From contig WHVA01000098.1 in the NCBI GenBank assembly GCA_015179125.1, forward strand, positions 124,001 through 188,000: 64,000 nucleotides of DNA, in the 5' to 3' direction. A program made the position numbers and the translations under genes. Below, in pieces: positions 46,919 through 56,822 of the stretch. The stretch's first letter is position 1, and the number at the start of each line of letters is the position of its first letter. The stretch is from Gautieria morchelliformis (Eukaryota > Basidiomycota > Agaricomycetes > Gomphales > Gomphaceae). Under the pieces are notes generated by a model, which was not told the origin of the DNA, ran no database searches, and worked only from the letters and a program-made list of their open reading frames with translations.

Positions 46919-47215
46919 TTCCTGCGTACCGCCGATGTAGTAATCACGTGTAAAGATACGGTGCCCGTAGACTTGGATTCGTAATACGGAACGCTCATTC
47001 AAGTCGTTGCTGGGAATGGATTTAAGATCTACGTGAAGATAACACTGGAATTAAACGCACAAAGAGACCGACTGATCACACGAGGCAGTATTGCCGCAAG
47101 CAGTTAACGCAGTCTCCTGGATAACGTCACCGACAAAGAGTTTTACGTAGTAGTTACCAGGACATATGCAGAGCAGCGTGACATTGGGAAGGTTATTGCA
47201 TCTCAGGCCTGTCGG
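46919..47215 (-). pseudogene. C2-like N-terminal extension of the NLR, with in-frame stop
   Basis: Reading in frame upstream of the Met at 46918 gives SIPSNDLNERSVLRIQVYG, then HRIFTRDYYIGGTQE. Further upstream is CPGNYYVKLFVGDVIQETAL. Together these resemble a C2-type beta-sandwich found at the N-terminus of related NLRs. A TAA (47052-47054) interrupts it in the same frame and I found no splice pair that removes it. Either translation starts at 46918 or the gene is damaged. Confidence 0.45.
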
Positions 47216-47995
47216 CAAGAGTCAGGATGCAGTAGGCAGCGCAAACGAAAGAGTCTTTCGAGCAACTTTGATTCCTGCAGGAATACTTCGGGGTGGAGTG
47301 AACAGGTGGCTCTAGAGAAGGGATCGTGGGCTTACGGTGCTGTCACAGTGCCCTCAACGTTGTTCATCGTGCGGAAGTGTTCGAGGTAGACGGAAAAAGA
47401 CGACGAGAGGCGCCGCACGGCACTCTGACTTCGGACCTGACATGCATCGAAGACGCTCACATCGATGGCTGCAACTCCCCCGTGATACCGGCGTCAATGT
47501 GAAGCGCCCGTCGATGTGGCGTAAGTCCAGCTGGTCCCTGCCTCAGAGGTCGTGGACTCACCAAAAGCTCCCTGCACCGCGTGGGCAAAGTTTCGTGGAT
47601 CCGTTGTCACGCCCACAACGTGTGTATCACCGCAAGTAAGCAAATTTGACGCCAGACGGACTTGTCCGATACCAAATCTACTTGCGAGTGTTTGTTCCAG
47701 GATATTGACTCGCATGCGATACGCTAACCAGCATACATAGCCCAACTGGTGAAAATAAACGAGATTTACATATGTGGGTGCCACGTGTGGTAAAAAAAAT
47801 ACCTGTGGACTCGATGGCTCCCGGACTGACTCACTTCAAGCGATGCACTATGCCTGGCAGGGTTTCTGTAAGTAGTGCAGATTGACTGTCATTCGACCGG
47901 TTTGATTCCCCATGCTGTGCAATGGGAAATTTCCCTGTATATTCCTGGCTGGGAAGAAATTATGCCCATAACCCTGAAGCTAAACAAATGAAACA
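47216..47995. other. Unrecognised region between NLR and coiled-coil pseudogene
   Basis: Frames of up to about 100 codons occur on both strands (for example minus 47494-47784) without recognisable motifs. It may contain 5' exons of the NLR. Confidence 0.4.
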
Positions 47996-48945
47996 TCATA
48001 GCACCACAAGATCTCCACGACATGAATGACACCAAAAAACATGCGACTCGTCTAGAAATTGAGCCGGACGCTTCCCCTTTCCACCAACCAACTCCAAGTT
48101 GGACTGCGGTTGAGAGTTTGCTTCGGAAAGCACAGAGGGGGAGCGAGCGTCGGACCCTTTCCGTGGTGTTCGTTCGCCTCTATGCATCTCCAATGACTCG
48201 TCTGCCTCAGCGATAGCCATACTCGACAAGCCATGTATCTGGGACAGCCTGGGTGAACCCATGAGTGACACAGACATGGAGTGCTGCGCAGCCGCACTTC
48301 GCTCTCGATACAGGTTTTCAACATGCTCAGACTGACCTTCCGTTTGTGACGCGTCGCAGCTGAGAGATTCTCATCATACACTGCACGTGGTACTATGAGT
48401 GAACGTAGTGACGATGGTGTATGGGGACGTGTTGAGCTGAGGGAGTGCCGGCGAGAATCCTCTGCGGGAAAGGAGGGGTCGAACGGCCTGAAACGTCCGG
48501 TATGTGATGTGTTGAGCTGAACGAGCTCCGCTTCCAGTGCAGTCACCCGCCGCTGGAAGGTGTGAGTAGCCGCTTGCGCCTCGAAGACCTCAGTCTCCAG
48601 CGCGCGGATGCGCGAGTGCGCAATAGAAAGGTGGAGCGCATGCTGCTGTGACTCAGGCTTCGCTGACCCTCCTGAGTTGGAGAATGAGGTCGTGATGATG
48701 AGGAAGAGGGCGCATCTTCGCGTAGTCGCATAAGTTCATCTTCGCGCAGCGCAAGCTGGTCACGGAGCGATTCGATTTCTGCCTGCGCACGCTGTGTGAT
48801 GGCGATTGCATCATTTTCTGTCTGGCGTTGGGCGCTGAGCTCGCTCATGGCTGCGGTTGCTTCGGCCGCACGCGACTCAGCTTCACTCTTCCAACGGTCA
48901 TGGTCCCGCGCCTTTGCCAACATAGCAGCGCGCTCCGCTTCGTGC
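47996..48945 (-). pseudogene. Coiled-coil protein, C-terminal half (3' of LINE insertion)
   Basis: After the target duplication the minus strand encodes AERAAMLAKARDHDRWKSEA, ESRAAEATAAMSELSAQRQ and LALREDELMRLREDAPSSSSS. It then shifts frame at a G run (plus 48667-48669, CCC) into SAKPESQQHALHLSIAHSRI, RALETEVFEAQAATHTFQRR and VTALEAELVQLNTSH. A further frame (to the stop at 47996) reads VENLYRERSAAAQHS and MAIAEADESLEMHRGERTP. The first half shows long heptad coiled coil; the tail is Ser/Pro-rich. The parent family is unknown. LINE insertion and frameshifts make it a pseudogene. Confidence 0.68.
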
Positions 48946-49101
48946 GGAGCTCTCTTGGACCCATACCACCACCTTCCACAATTCTCCCACGGTCCGACAG
49001 GCCTAGTTCAGCCTCGCAGACCCAAGGACGGGCCCAAGACAGCTAAGTCTTCACTCCTTTCACACACGTGCTGATACATCCACACGCATCCACCAAAATC
49101 A

Positions 49102-49652
49102 ATGCCGACCCTCCCCACCATTCCTGCCAACTCGCAATCGCAGGGAATGGGGACTTTGGCGCCCAACCAAGTCATCTCACAAAGCAGACCCACCCGCTCG
49201 CCGACTCCAGCACCCGATCCAGGCGACCCGGTAGCCATTCTGAACACCAAAGGGATCAGAGAAAACAACAAGACCGACATATCTGCTCTAGCCACAGCAC
49301 TCGAATCATTTGGCGATTTCAAACGCGGCACCTCCTGGAACCTGGGGAAGGAAGGCGCTACACAGCTGATTGCCATCACTAAGCTGCTGAGAGAGGCCTC
49401 GCACCTGTACGGCGACAACAGAGTTGTGACCCACGCCGACCTGCAACAGGCTGTCACCGACATCAGAGAAGCGGTCACCAGTGCCCACGGACAGCCCCCC
49501 TCAGCCCCAACTGGAGTCTCCTATGCCGCTGCCGCCAAACGAGGCCTGGGAAGCTCAGTATCCCAGGGCAACATTCAAAAACAGAAAATGGTTGCAGAGC
49601 TACAGCAGAAGCAGATATTTCTATTGATGAAGAACGTTCCGAAGGATGCTGC
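49102..49652 (+). pseudogene. LINE ORF1, N-terminal part
   Basis: The frame starts MPTLPTIPANSQSQGMGTL, continues with a region predicted to be disordered and then alpha-helical (SALATALESFGDFKRGTSWN, LREASHLYGDNRVVTHADLQ), and ends at LLMKNVPKDAA, where the gypsy element begins. The rest of ORF1 resumes after the 5-bp duplication at 55797-55801. Confidence 0.8.
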
Positions 49653-50090
49653 TGTAAGGGCAACCCTGGCTAGTTGTGGAGATCACACTACCACACAACT
49701 GACAAGGGGAAATCCAAAGTATGTATAAATGAACAGAGCATACAAGAGAGGGGGTTCTCACCTGACAAGGGGAAATCCAAAGAGAAAAGTCTAAGGACCC
49801 CCAATGTCAGCGAGTCCGTATTATACTACGCTGCGCAGCCAGGGACAACACTTGGCACCCGCCATCAACCCTGCATCCCCCTGACCCTTGATCGACCCTT
49901 GATGCCACCTATTATGCGAGTCGCTTGATTTCCGACACTGTTCCGGGGCGGAAGTCGGAAATTGGAGTGGAACTGGCAAGGCGAACGGAACTGGTGGAAG
50001 TTCTCCCAGAAGCGGAATCGTTCCCGAAAGCGGATGCGGAGATGGAATCGGAACCGGAATTGGAAATGGAAAACAGGGTGTCCCCTGACA
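49653..50090 (-). repeat. 3' LTR of the gypsy element
   Basis: It is identical to the 5' LTR except at position 49917. The pol frame runs about 180 nt into it before its TAA at 49912-49914. Confidence 0.93.
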
Positions 50091-52506
50091 TCACCCCCCC
50101 TCTAGCGTGCTGCGTCCTCGAAGCACGGGACACAAGGGATTGAAATGCCAGCGAGCGGATTCGGCGAGGGGCACCTGGATGTGTCCTATAAAACTCCCGG
50201 AGTTTGTCAGGAGCGGAAACATCTTGCTCCGGGACCCACGAATTCTCCTCGTACCCATACCCTTCCCATTTCACGAGGAATTGGAGTCGTCCTCGCACAA
50301 ACCGGCTGTCCAGGATCCGTTCCACCACGTAGTGCTCTTCCCCATCTACAATTTCTGGCGGAGGTGGCGGATGAGCCTTCCGACGTGGAATTGGGTCCTC
50401 AAGCATAGGGAGTAACTTCACCACGTTGAAGACGGGGTGGAGGCGGGACATGGACATCGGAAGTCGGAGGCGGTATGCATTCCGTCCAACCCTCCGCGTC
50501 ACTGTGAAGGGCCCAAGGTAGCGGTGGGCAAGCTTCTGCGAAGGGCGTGTGGTGCGGATGTCACTTGCATCTAGGTACACCTTGTCTCCAACTTGGTACT
50601 CTGGGGCAGGAACCCGGCGTCGGTTGTAGTACCTTGCCATGTCATCCTTGGCCTTCGCAAGGGCCGACTTGGCTTCCGAAAGGGTGGAGTCCATGCGGTC
50701 TCGGAACTCATTGACCGTCTCGAGTCGGGAGTTAGCCTGGCGTGGTTCGAAGCCCATCCGCGGGTGTCGTCCGGAGTCAAGCATGAAGGGAGTCTGTTGC
50801 GTGGCGGAATGGACATGGTTGTTGTATTGGAATTCCGCCAGCGGAAGTAACTCATCCCAGTCATCCTGCCTCTCGTTGACAAAGAGGCGGAGATATTGCT
50901 CCAACTCCTGATTGACCCGTTCCGTCTGTCCGTCACCCTGCGGATGGTACGCTGTGGTGGTAGCCAGCTTTATGCCGAGCAGGCGGTAGAGCTCCCGAGT
51001 CAGTTCCGCGACAAACTGCGGACCTCGGTCGGAAACGACTTGCTTCGGGAGCCCATGCAACTTCCAGACATGTGCAAGGAACAGGCGGGCCGCTCCGAGG
51101 GCTGTGATCGTCGTGTGCGTCGGAATGAAGTGGGACACCTTGCTCACCGAATCCACGACGTTCATGATCGCGTCGTAGCCATGAGACTCTGGGAGTTCAA
51201 CGATGAAGTCGACACTGATGGTGTCCCAGCGGGATTCGGGAATCGGGAGCGGAACAAGTTCTCCGACGGGCGGATGTCGTTGCGCTTTGGTTCGGAGACA
51301 AAGGTCACACGTCTTCACGTACTGTCCGATGTAGCGGGACATCTGAGGCCACCAGTAATTCTGAGCCACTAACTCCAGCGTCTTCCACCTGCCAGCATGC
51401 CCAGCGACCCGTGTGTCATGGTGCTGGGACACGATGTGGCGGCGGAGGTCCGCCCCATCTGGAACGTAGACCTTGCCTCTGAAGTGGAGCAGCCCATCCC
51501 GTTCCGACCATTCCGCTGCCCGTACAGACCGTGAGTGCCCTTTCCGAAGTTCCTCCACTGCCTTCACCACCGACTCCTCCTTCTCTCCATTCCAATACTG
51601 TCTCCGGATGTCCCGGAGCATTTCCGCTTCCGCTCCAACTGCAGTCACTCCTTCTAGGGCGCGGATTGCAAAGAGACTTGGGCGGAGCAGTGTCATATCC
51701 GCATTGTCTCCGCTTCCGCTTCCATGATCCGCACGGCGGGATAGGGCATCGGGCTTGCCCATGGTGCGGCCGGGGCGGTGGTGGAGCATGAAGTCAAACC
51801 GGGACAGGTGTAGGGACCACCGTGCTTGTCGTCGGTTCAACTTCTTAGACGTGCGGAAATACTCAAGGTTCTTGTGGTCTGTCCAGATCTCAAATGGGCA
51901 TAGAGCACCCTCAAGGAAGTGTCGCCACTCCTCCAGCGCTCGGATGATTGCCAGCATCTCCTTGTCATGGATCTCGTAGTTCCGCTCGACCGGACTGAGA
52001 CTCTTAGAGAAGAAGGCAATCGGATGCCACCCCCCACCTTCTTCCGATGACTGTTGCGACAAGACCGCTCCGGTAGCTGCGTCGGAAGAATCCGCCTCCA
52101 CTCGGTAAGGGCGAGAGTCGTCGGGAAAGATCAGGACCGGGGCGGAAGTGATCAGCTCTTTGAGTTTGTCAAAGGAGGCCCGTTCCGGCTCTCCCCACCG
52201 CCATCCAACCTCCTTCTTGGTGAGGTCGAAGAGGGCACGGGCGTGGCAGGAGAAGTCCTTGATGAACCGCCGGTAGAAATTGACAAACCCAATGAAGGAC
52301 TGGACTTCCTTCTTGTTCCGCGGCACCGGCCAATCCGACACACCGGAAACCTTGACGGGGTCCATTTCCACCTTTCCTTCCGACACGATCACCCCAAGAT
52401 ACTCTATCCGCGTCCGCTCAAATTCGCACTTTTCCGGCTTGAGACACAGGTTGTACTCCCGGAGTCGTTCCAGCACTCTCCGCACGACTTCCCGATGTTC
52501 GGACAT
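49912..52506 (-). CDS. pol: Gypsy pol, part 2: RT thumb, RNase H, integrase, chromodomain
   Basis: The frame opens MSEHREVVRRVLERLREYNL, continuing the RT immediately after the frameshift. It has RNase H (YRVEADSSDAATGAVLSQ, NYEIHDKEMLAIIRALEEWR, IWTDHKNLEYF), an HHCC zinc finger (HHDTRVAGHAGRW, CDLCLRTK) and a DDE integrase (WDTISVDFIVELP, VVSDRGPQF, GQTERVNQELEQYLR). A GPY/F-type module (YLGPFTVTRRVGRNAYRLRL) leads to a chromodomain (YVVERILDSRFVRGRLQFLV, KWEGYGYEENSWVPEQ) at about 50160-50340. The chromodomain is expected to steer integration to methylated-histone chromatin. All catalytic residues seem present; only the upstream frameshift separates it from part 1. Confidence 0.92.
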   Translation of the reverse strand: MSEHREVVRRVLERLREYNLCLKPEKCEFERTRIEYLGVIVSEGKVEMDPVKVSGVSDWPVPRNKKEVQSFIGFVNFYRRFIKDFSCHARALFDLTKKEVGWRWGEPERASFDKLKELITSAPVLIFPDDSRPYRVEADSSDAATGAVLSQQSSEEGGGWHPIAFFSKSLSPVERNYEIHDKEMLAIIRALEEWRHFLEGALCPFEIWTDHKNLEYFRTSKKLNRRQARWSLHLSRFDFMLHHRPGRTMGKPDALSRRADHGSGSGDNADMTLLRPSLFAIRALEGVTAVGAEAEMLRDIRRQYWNGEKEESVVKAVEELRKGHSRSVRAAEWSERDGLLHFRGKVYVPDGADLRRHIVSQHHDTRVAGHAGRWKTLELVAQNYWWPQMSRYIGQYVKTCDLCLRTKAQRHPPVGELVPLPIPESRWDTISVDFIVELPESHGYDAIMNVVDSVSKVSHFIPTHTTITALGAARLFLAHVWKLHGLPKQVVSDRGPQFVAELTRELYRLLGIKLATTTAYHPQGDGQTERVNQELEQYLRLFVNERQDDWDELLPLAEFQYNNHVHSATQQTPFMLDSGRHPRMGFEPRQANSRLETVNEFRDRMDSTLSEAKSALAKAKDDMARYYNRRRVPAPEYQVGDKVYLDASDIRTTRPSQKLAHRYLGPFTVTRRVGRNAYRLRLPMSMSRLHPVFNVVKLLPMLEDPIPRRKAHPPPPPEIVDGEEHYVVERILDSRFVRGRLQFLVKWEGYGYEENSWVPEQDVSAPDKLREFYRTHPGAPRRIRSLAFQSLVSRASRTQHARGGVMSGDTLFSISNSGSDSISASAFGNDSASGRTSTSSVRLASSTPISDFRPGTVSEIKRLA
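50091..50104 (-). promoter_or_regulatory. Polypurine tract of the gypsy element
   Basis: On the minus strand AGAGGGGGGGTGA lies directly against the 3' LTR, the place and composition required for plus-strand DNA priming. Confidence 0.8.
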
Positions 52507-53999
52507 TGTTTTGTGAAGATGAGGATGTCATCGAGGTAGACGCAGACAACCCCTTCTGCTATCATGTCACGGAAAATGTCATTCATCATTGTCTGGAACG
52601 TGGCAGGACTGTTGGTGAGGCCAAAGAACATGACCTGTGGCTCAAAGAGTCCTCGGTTGGTGCGGAATGCGGCCTTCCACTCATCTCCCTCCCGGATCCC
52701 GACATTATTGAAGCCCCAGCGGACATCCAGCTTGGTGAAGTACTTCGCCCCACGGAGTTGTGTGATCAATTCGGAAATGAGCGGAATGGGGTACCGGTTC
52801 TTGATCGTGATCGCATTCAAGGCCCGGTAATCCTGCACAAGTCTGAGCGAGCCGTCCTTCTTCTTGATGAAGAACACCGGAGATGCCATGGGTGACTTGG
52901 AGGGGCGGATCCTCCCTGTACGGAGATTTTCCGCAAGGAATGCATCGAGCTCTACCTGCTCCTTGGGTGACAGCGGGTAGACCTTGCAGTTGGTGGGCTT
53001 CGACCCAGGCTCCAACTCGATGGCATGGTCCCACAGTTTCCGCGGAGGCAGGGCATCAAACGACTCCTTGGAGAAGACGTCCTCAAACTCCCGCAGGTAC
53101 TCCGGAATTTCCGCCTCCACTCTATCATACCTCTTAGAGGCTTCAGCAAGGCGTTGCGAAATATTTCCGGTGGCGCGGATGTGTTCCGCCTCCGGCGGAA
53201 GGTTTACGTACAGCAAGCGCTCCCCTTCCGTCAGAGCGTCTTCCAGGCCGAGTCGGATGACGTCGGAATCGGACTTGGAAGGGGGATCCGGGTCAAATTC
53301 CGCTTCCGAGTCTTCTTCTGCAAGCAGTGGATGGGGGCCGGAACGACATGTCTGTATGAGCCGTTCGGTCTTCCGCTGCTCCTGGTGCTCCTTCCGCGCT
53401 TCCGACCGGCACATGTGACACTTGGCTGGACATCGACTCATCAGTACCTTCCGAGTCTGCCAATTGATCTCCGGGTTGTGCTCTTGAAGCCAGGTAAACC
53501 CAAGGATGATGTCTTGCTTCCCCAGGCTGGTGACAGCGAAGGAAGTGCGTTCCGAGTGTCCATCGTAGCGGAGAATTGTGTCCACTATCTCCGTGATGGA
53601 CCCTGCCTCATTGGGGCTTCCATCCACATTGAACACCGGGATTGCACGTTGCAACTTCCGCGTGGTCAGTCGGTTCCGTTCCACATAGTCCCGGTCCATA
53701 AACTGACCAGTGGCCCCGCAATCGACAAGGGCGGGTCCGGATTTGACTTCCGCCGTATCGGTCGTCTGGATCTCTACCTTAATGACTAGTGACTTGGGGC
53801 CAGGGGTGGCAGCAACGACATAGCGCTTCGGAAGGCGTCTCTCCCAAGGGCGGATGCGGGATAGACGGGGTGTCGGATTTGGCTTTTGTGTGACTTTATC
53901 CGGTGGGTCTGTATGAAGTGAGGGGAGTCGGGGCTTTTCATTCTCTACTTCAAGACAGGCAAACCGGTTATGTACAGGCAGCAGGGGCACACATCTCAC
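52404..53999 (-). pseudogene. pol: Gypsy pol, part 1: protease and N-terminal RT
   Basis: The frame contains a retropepsin-like active site ALVDCGATGQFMD (DCGA in place of DSGA/DTGA), then KQDIILGFTWLQEHNPEINW. RT palm motifs follow: SPMASPVFFIKKKDGSLRLV, YPIPLISELITQLRGAKYFT, FGLTNSPATFQTMMNDIF, VVCVYLDDILIF (catalytic YLDD). It is in the -1 frame relative to gag and open for at least about 100 nt upstream of the gag stop, so Gag-Pol is probably made by -1 frameshifting. The frame leaves the RT after ILIFTK because of a one-base deletion in an A run (plus 52509-52512). Confidence 0.88.
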
Positions 54000-55171
54000 C
54001 CGCTGCGCGTCACAAAATCCGACGCATCTTCCGCTTCCGATGCGCCATGTTCCGCATTTTTGGAAACTCCTTCCGCAGTAGGCACTCTGCTTATGTCCGC
54101 AAGTGCGAGGAACTCTGGAAGGAGCTCGAGTTTCTCCTCTGTGGTCATAAGCCGGATGTCAAATGCTTGGGGGCACTCGCGGGCATAGTGGCCTGGTTGT
54201 TGACATCGGAAGCAGGTGATAGTTCCGCGGCCTTCTCCGCGCATGCGGTCAACATCCATCGGGGCAGGGCCACTCTTCGAGGGAGGAGGGCTATGGTTCC
54301 TAATAGGAGCGGGCGGAGAAAGCGTCGGAAATACTTTCCGCATGGGAATGAATGCGCTTCCGGATTTTGGCACAGGTGGAGTAGGACGAGTGGAACTGCG
54401 CGTCATATTCCGGCTCGTCTCCACGAAGGCCTCATTTGCTTCCCTGTTCCGGGACACCCTCTGTGCAGCTTGGTACCACCCTTCCGGGTCATCAAAGTCC
54501 GGAGCTCCATCCCCAAGCAGCGCAACTTGGTTCTGGAGTGTCGGATCGAGTCCTCGTCGGAATTTGATGACGATCGTCTTGTCGTCATCATACTCCGCAA
54601 GGTCGATGAGCTCCTGGAAGCGATCGATATAGTCATCGACCGGATCCTTGGCCTGGTACCAGCTGGTCCCCTCGAGCTTCGTAAGGGCTGTGAGCTGCTC
54701 ATTTTTTGGGCAGAACTGGTCGGAAAATGTTTTCTCGAAGGCGTCCCAGTCTCGGAAGTAGTTCCCCTTGCCCTTTGCTTCATGTCGGATCACCTTGTTT
54801 GCAAAACGGGATGCGCGGTCCGACTTGAAAAAGGACAATGCCCAGTGAATCCGAGCCTGGTCGTTCGGAAAGAGGTCTCCGACAATTGCGAAGTAGATGC
54901 TGCATGTGTTGAAGAATGCGCGTCCCTTCTCCCGATCTCCGTCAAAGTCCGCCGGAGTTGCGGGTTTGACCTTTGCTAACTTCGCGGACTTTCTCTCCTC
55001 CGCTAGTTCCGTTTTTCCGAAATCCGGGTCGTCCAACATTTCATTTCCACCACCTTGTGGAATATCTAACTTAGCCAAAATCGCTTGTAAGGCTGTTTCA
55101 ATCGCGTCGGTCTTCATCCGGTTCCGCGTCAATTCCTCCTCCATATTCCGAAGACGATCGTCCGGATCCAT
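53996..55171 (-). CDS. gag: Gypsy Gag polyprotein
   Basis: The first ATG of the frame is at 55169-55171 (MDPDDRLRNMEEE), giving 391 aa; the frame is open back into the 5' LTR but without another ATG. It has an N-terminal coiled helix, then a retrotransposon Gag domain (AFFNTCSIYFAIVGDLFPND, IHWALSFFKSDRA, DPVDDYIDRFQELIDLA, IVIKFRRGLDPTLQNQV). A Pro/Ser linker follows, with a CCHC zinc knuckle at about residues 320-334 (CFRCQQPGHYARECP). Gag forms the cytoplasmic virus-like particle and packages the RNA. It overlaps the pol frame, which is shifted by -1. Confidence 0.9.
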   Translation of the reverse strand: MDPDDRLRNMEEELTRNRMKTDAIETALQAILAKLDIPQGGGNEMLDDPDFGKTELAEERKSAKLAKVKPATPADFDGDREKGRAFFNTCSIYFAIVGDLFPNDQARIHWALSFFKSDRASRFANKVIRHEAKGKGNYFRDWDAFEKTFSDQFCPKNEQLTALTKLEGTSWYQAKDPVDDYIDRFQELIDLAEYDDDKTIVIKFRRGLDPTLQNQVALLGDGAPDFDDPEGWYQAAQRVSRNREANEAFVETSRNMTRSSTRPTPPVPKSGSAFIPMRKVFPTLSPPAPIRNHSPPPSKSGPAPMDVDRMRGEGRGTITCFRCQQPGHYARECPQAFDIRLMTTEEKLELLPEFLALADISRVPTAEGVSKNAEHGASEAEDASDFVTRSG

Positions 55172-55358
55172 GTCGGAAGGAGAAATGTGGGACGGGATTT
55201 CCGGGGTTGGGAGCTCGACGTAAGAAGAAGGGCTGTCGTACGCTGTGTGTGCGGAAGAGGTTGCGATCTCCGAGTCGCTGTCTCCGATTCCGAACGCACC
55301 TATGGCGGCTGCGACACGCAGTACGACCGCCGGTCCTCTATGGGAGAGACTTTTCTGC

Positions 55359-55796
55359 TGTAAGGGCAACCCTGGCTAGTTGTGGAGATCACACTACCAC
55401 ACAACTGACAAGGGGAAATCCAAAGTATGTATAAATGAACAGAGCATACAAGAGAGGGGGTTCTCACCTGACAAGGGGAAATCCAAAGAGAAAAGTCTAA
55501 GGACCCCCAATGTCAGCGAGTCCGTATTATACTACGCTGCGCAGCCAGGGACAACACTTGGCACCCGCCATCAACCCTGCATCCCCCTGACCCTTGATCG
55601 ACCCTTGATGCCACCTATTATGTGAGTCGCTTGATTTCCGACACTGTTCCGGGGCGGAAGTCGGAAATTGGAGTGGAACTGGCAAGGCGAACGGAACTGG
55701 TGGAAGTTCTCCCAGAAGCGGAATCGTTCCCGAAAGCGGATGCGGAGATGGAATCGGAACCGGAATTGGAAATGGAAAACAGGGTGTCCCCTGACA
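55359..55796 (-). repeat. 5' LTR of the gypsy element
   Basis: In element orientation it starts TGTCAGGGGACACC and ends GGTTGCCCTTACA. It carries the paired CTTTGGATTTCCCCTTGTCA blocks seen in the solo LTRs. It should hold the element promoter. The base after the LTR is GCAGAAAAGTCTC, not a standard Met-tRNA primer-binding site. Confidence 0.93.
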
Positions 55797-55801
55797 GCTG
55801 C

Positions 55802-56822
55802 CATCCTCAAGTGGGAGCCAGCGGTCATCACAAGGTACTGTAGCGACATTATTGCTAACTACTTCAAGGACAGCCCAGATGACGCTCTGCCGATGGCCGC
55901 ACCCCTGCGAGGCATCACCAAGTCAGCAATCGGCAACATCACGCTTACCCTCAAATTGGCAGAGGACGCGAACAGAGCCCGAGCCCACGCGGACAAATGG
56001 GTCAAGCTCATCGATGCGGCAGCTTCGACACCAAAACGCTCCTTCGCGGTCGTGGCACACAATGTCCCCACGTCCTTCTGGTCTGAAACAGAGGATCTGA
56101 GACAAGCTATAGATGATCTTGAAACAGGTAACACTGACAACGCGCCAGATGGGCGACAAATGGCCAACATCGCCTGGCTCAGTAGCACGGACTCCCGTGA
56201 CAGGACCAGGCATGGCCCACTTATGATCAGCTACAAAACCAAGACAGCGGCAAATGCGGCTATTGAAAACGGACTAGTTATCGAGGGCGTTCTCTGCAGC
56301 GTGAGCATATATATCCCGCGACCCCCACAATGTTTCCGGTGCCAAGACTGGGGCCACCGGGCGACGGGGTGTACAGGGGAGGCACGCTGCGGCCGATGCG
56401 CCGGGCCACATGCCACCAACGACCACGCCTGCTCACACGACCATCCATGCCCCCAGGACGAAGCTGCAACACGGACAGACCCAAATGCGCCAACTGTCAA
56501 GGCGACCACCCCAGCTGGACCCGCACATGCCCGGCAGCAAAGGCCGCCATTGAAGCTCAAACATATAAAGATGAGTACACAACGGGAAAATACGAGGCTC
56601 ATACTCCCTTCACCTTTGCAGATGTTGACTACACCCCGGGCCGTCGCACTGCTACACAACCCCACACTCCCTCTCCGCGTCCCGGCAATTCCCAACTCCA
56701 GATCAACTACATTCCTGCCACCTCCCCCTCGGGCCCGATGTCTGAACAAGCTCAAGACAAAAACCTGTGTATCAAGCAGCAAAACTGCAAACACTCCAAA
56801 GACGTCACCCTTTCTCTCCTAA
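55802..56822 (+). pseudogene. LINE ORF1, C-terminal part with zinc knuckles
   Basis: Directly after the gypsy element the frame resumes as ILKWEPAVITRYCSDIIAN, then DGRQMANIAWLSSTDSRD and IYIPRPPQCFRCQDWGHRAT. This is a CCHC knuckle followed by a second Cys/His cluster (CGRCAGPHATNDHACSHDHPC). It is typical of LINE Gag proteins that coat the RNA. It ends at 56822, overlapping ORF2 by about 85 nt in another frame. Confidence 0.85.

Larger units (their letters stand above)
49653..55796 (-). mobile_element. Complete Ty3/gypsy chromodomain retrotransposon (chromovirus), 6144 bp
   Basis: LTRs of 438 bp (49653-50090 and 55359-55796) differ at one position only (C at 49917, T at 55623). A 5-bp duplication GCTGC flanks the element (49648-49652 and 55797-55801). 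The element encodes Gag and Pol on the minus strand in the order protease, RT, RNase H, integrase, chromodomain, the chromovirus order. A polypurine tract adjoins the 3' LTR. The near-identical LTRs mean a very recent insertion, into the LINE. A single-base deletion in the RT region is the only obvious defect. Confidence 0.95.

Noticed and set aside
53025..54979. Plus-strand frames of 254 and 358 codons
   Set aside because: They are antisense to gypsy gag and pol, which have clear conserved domains.
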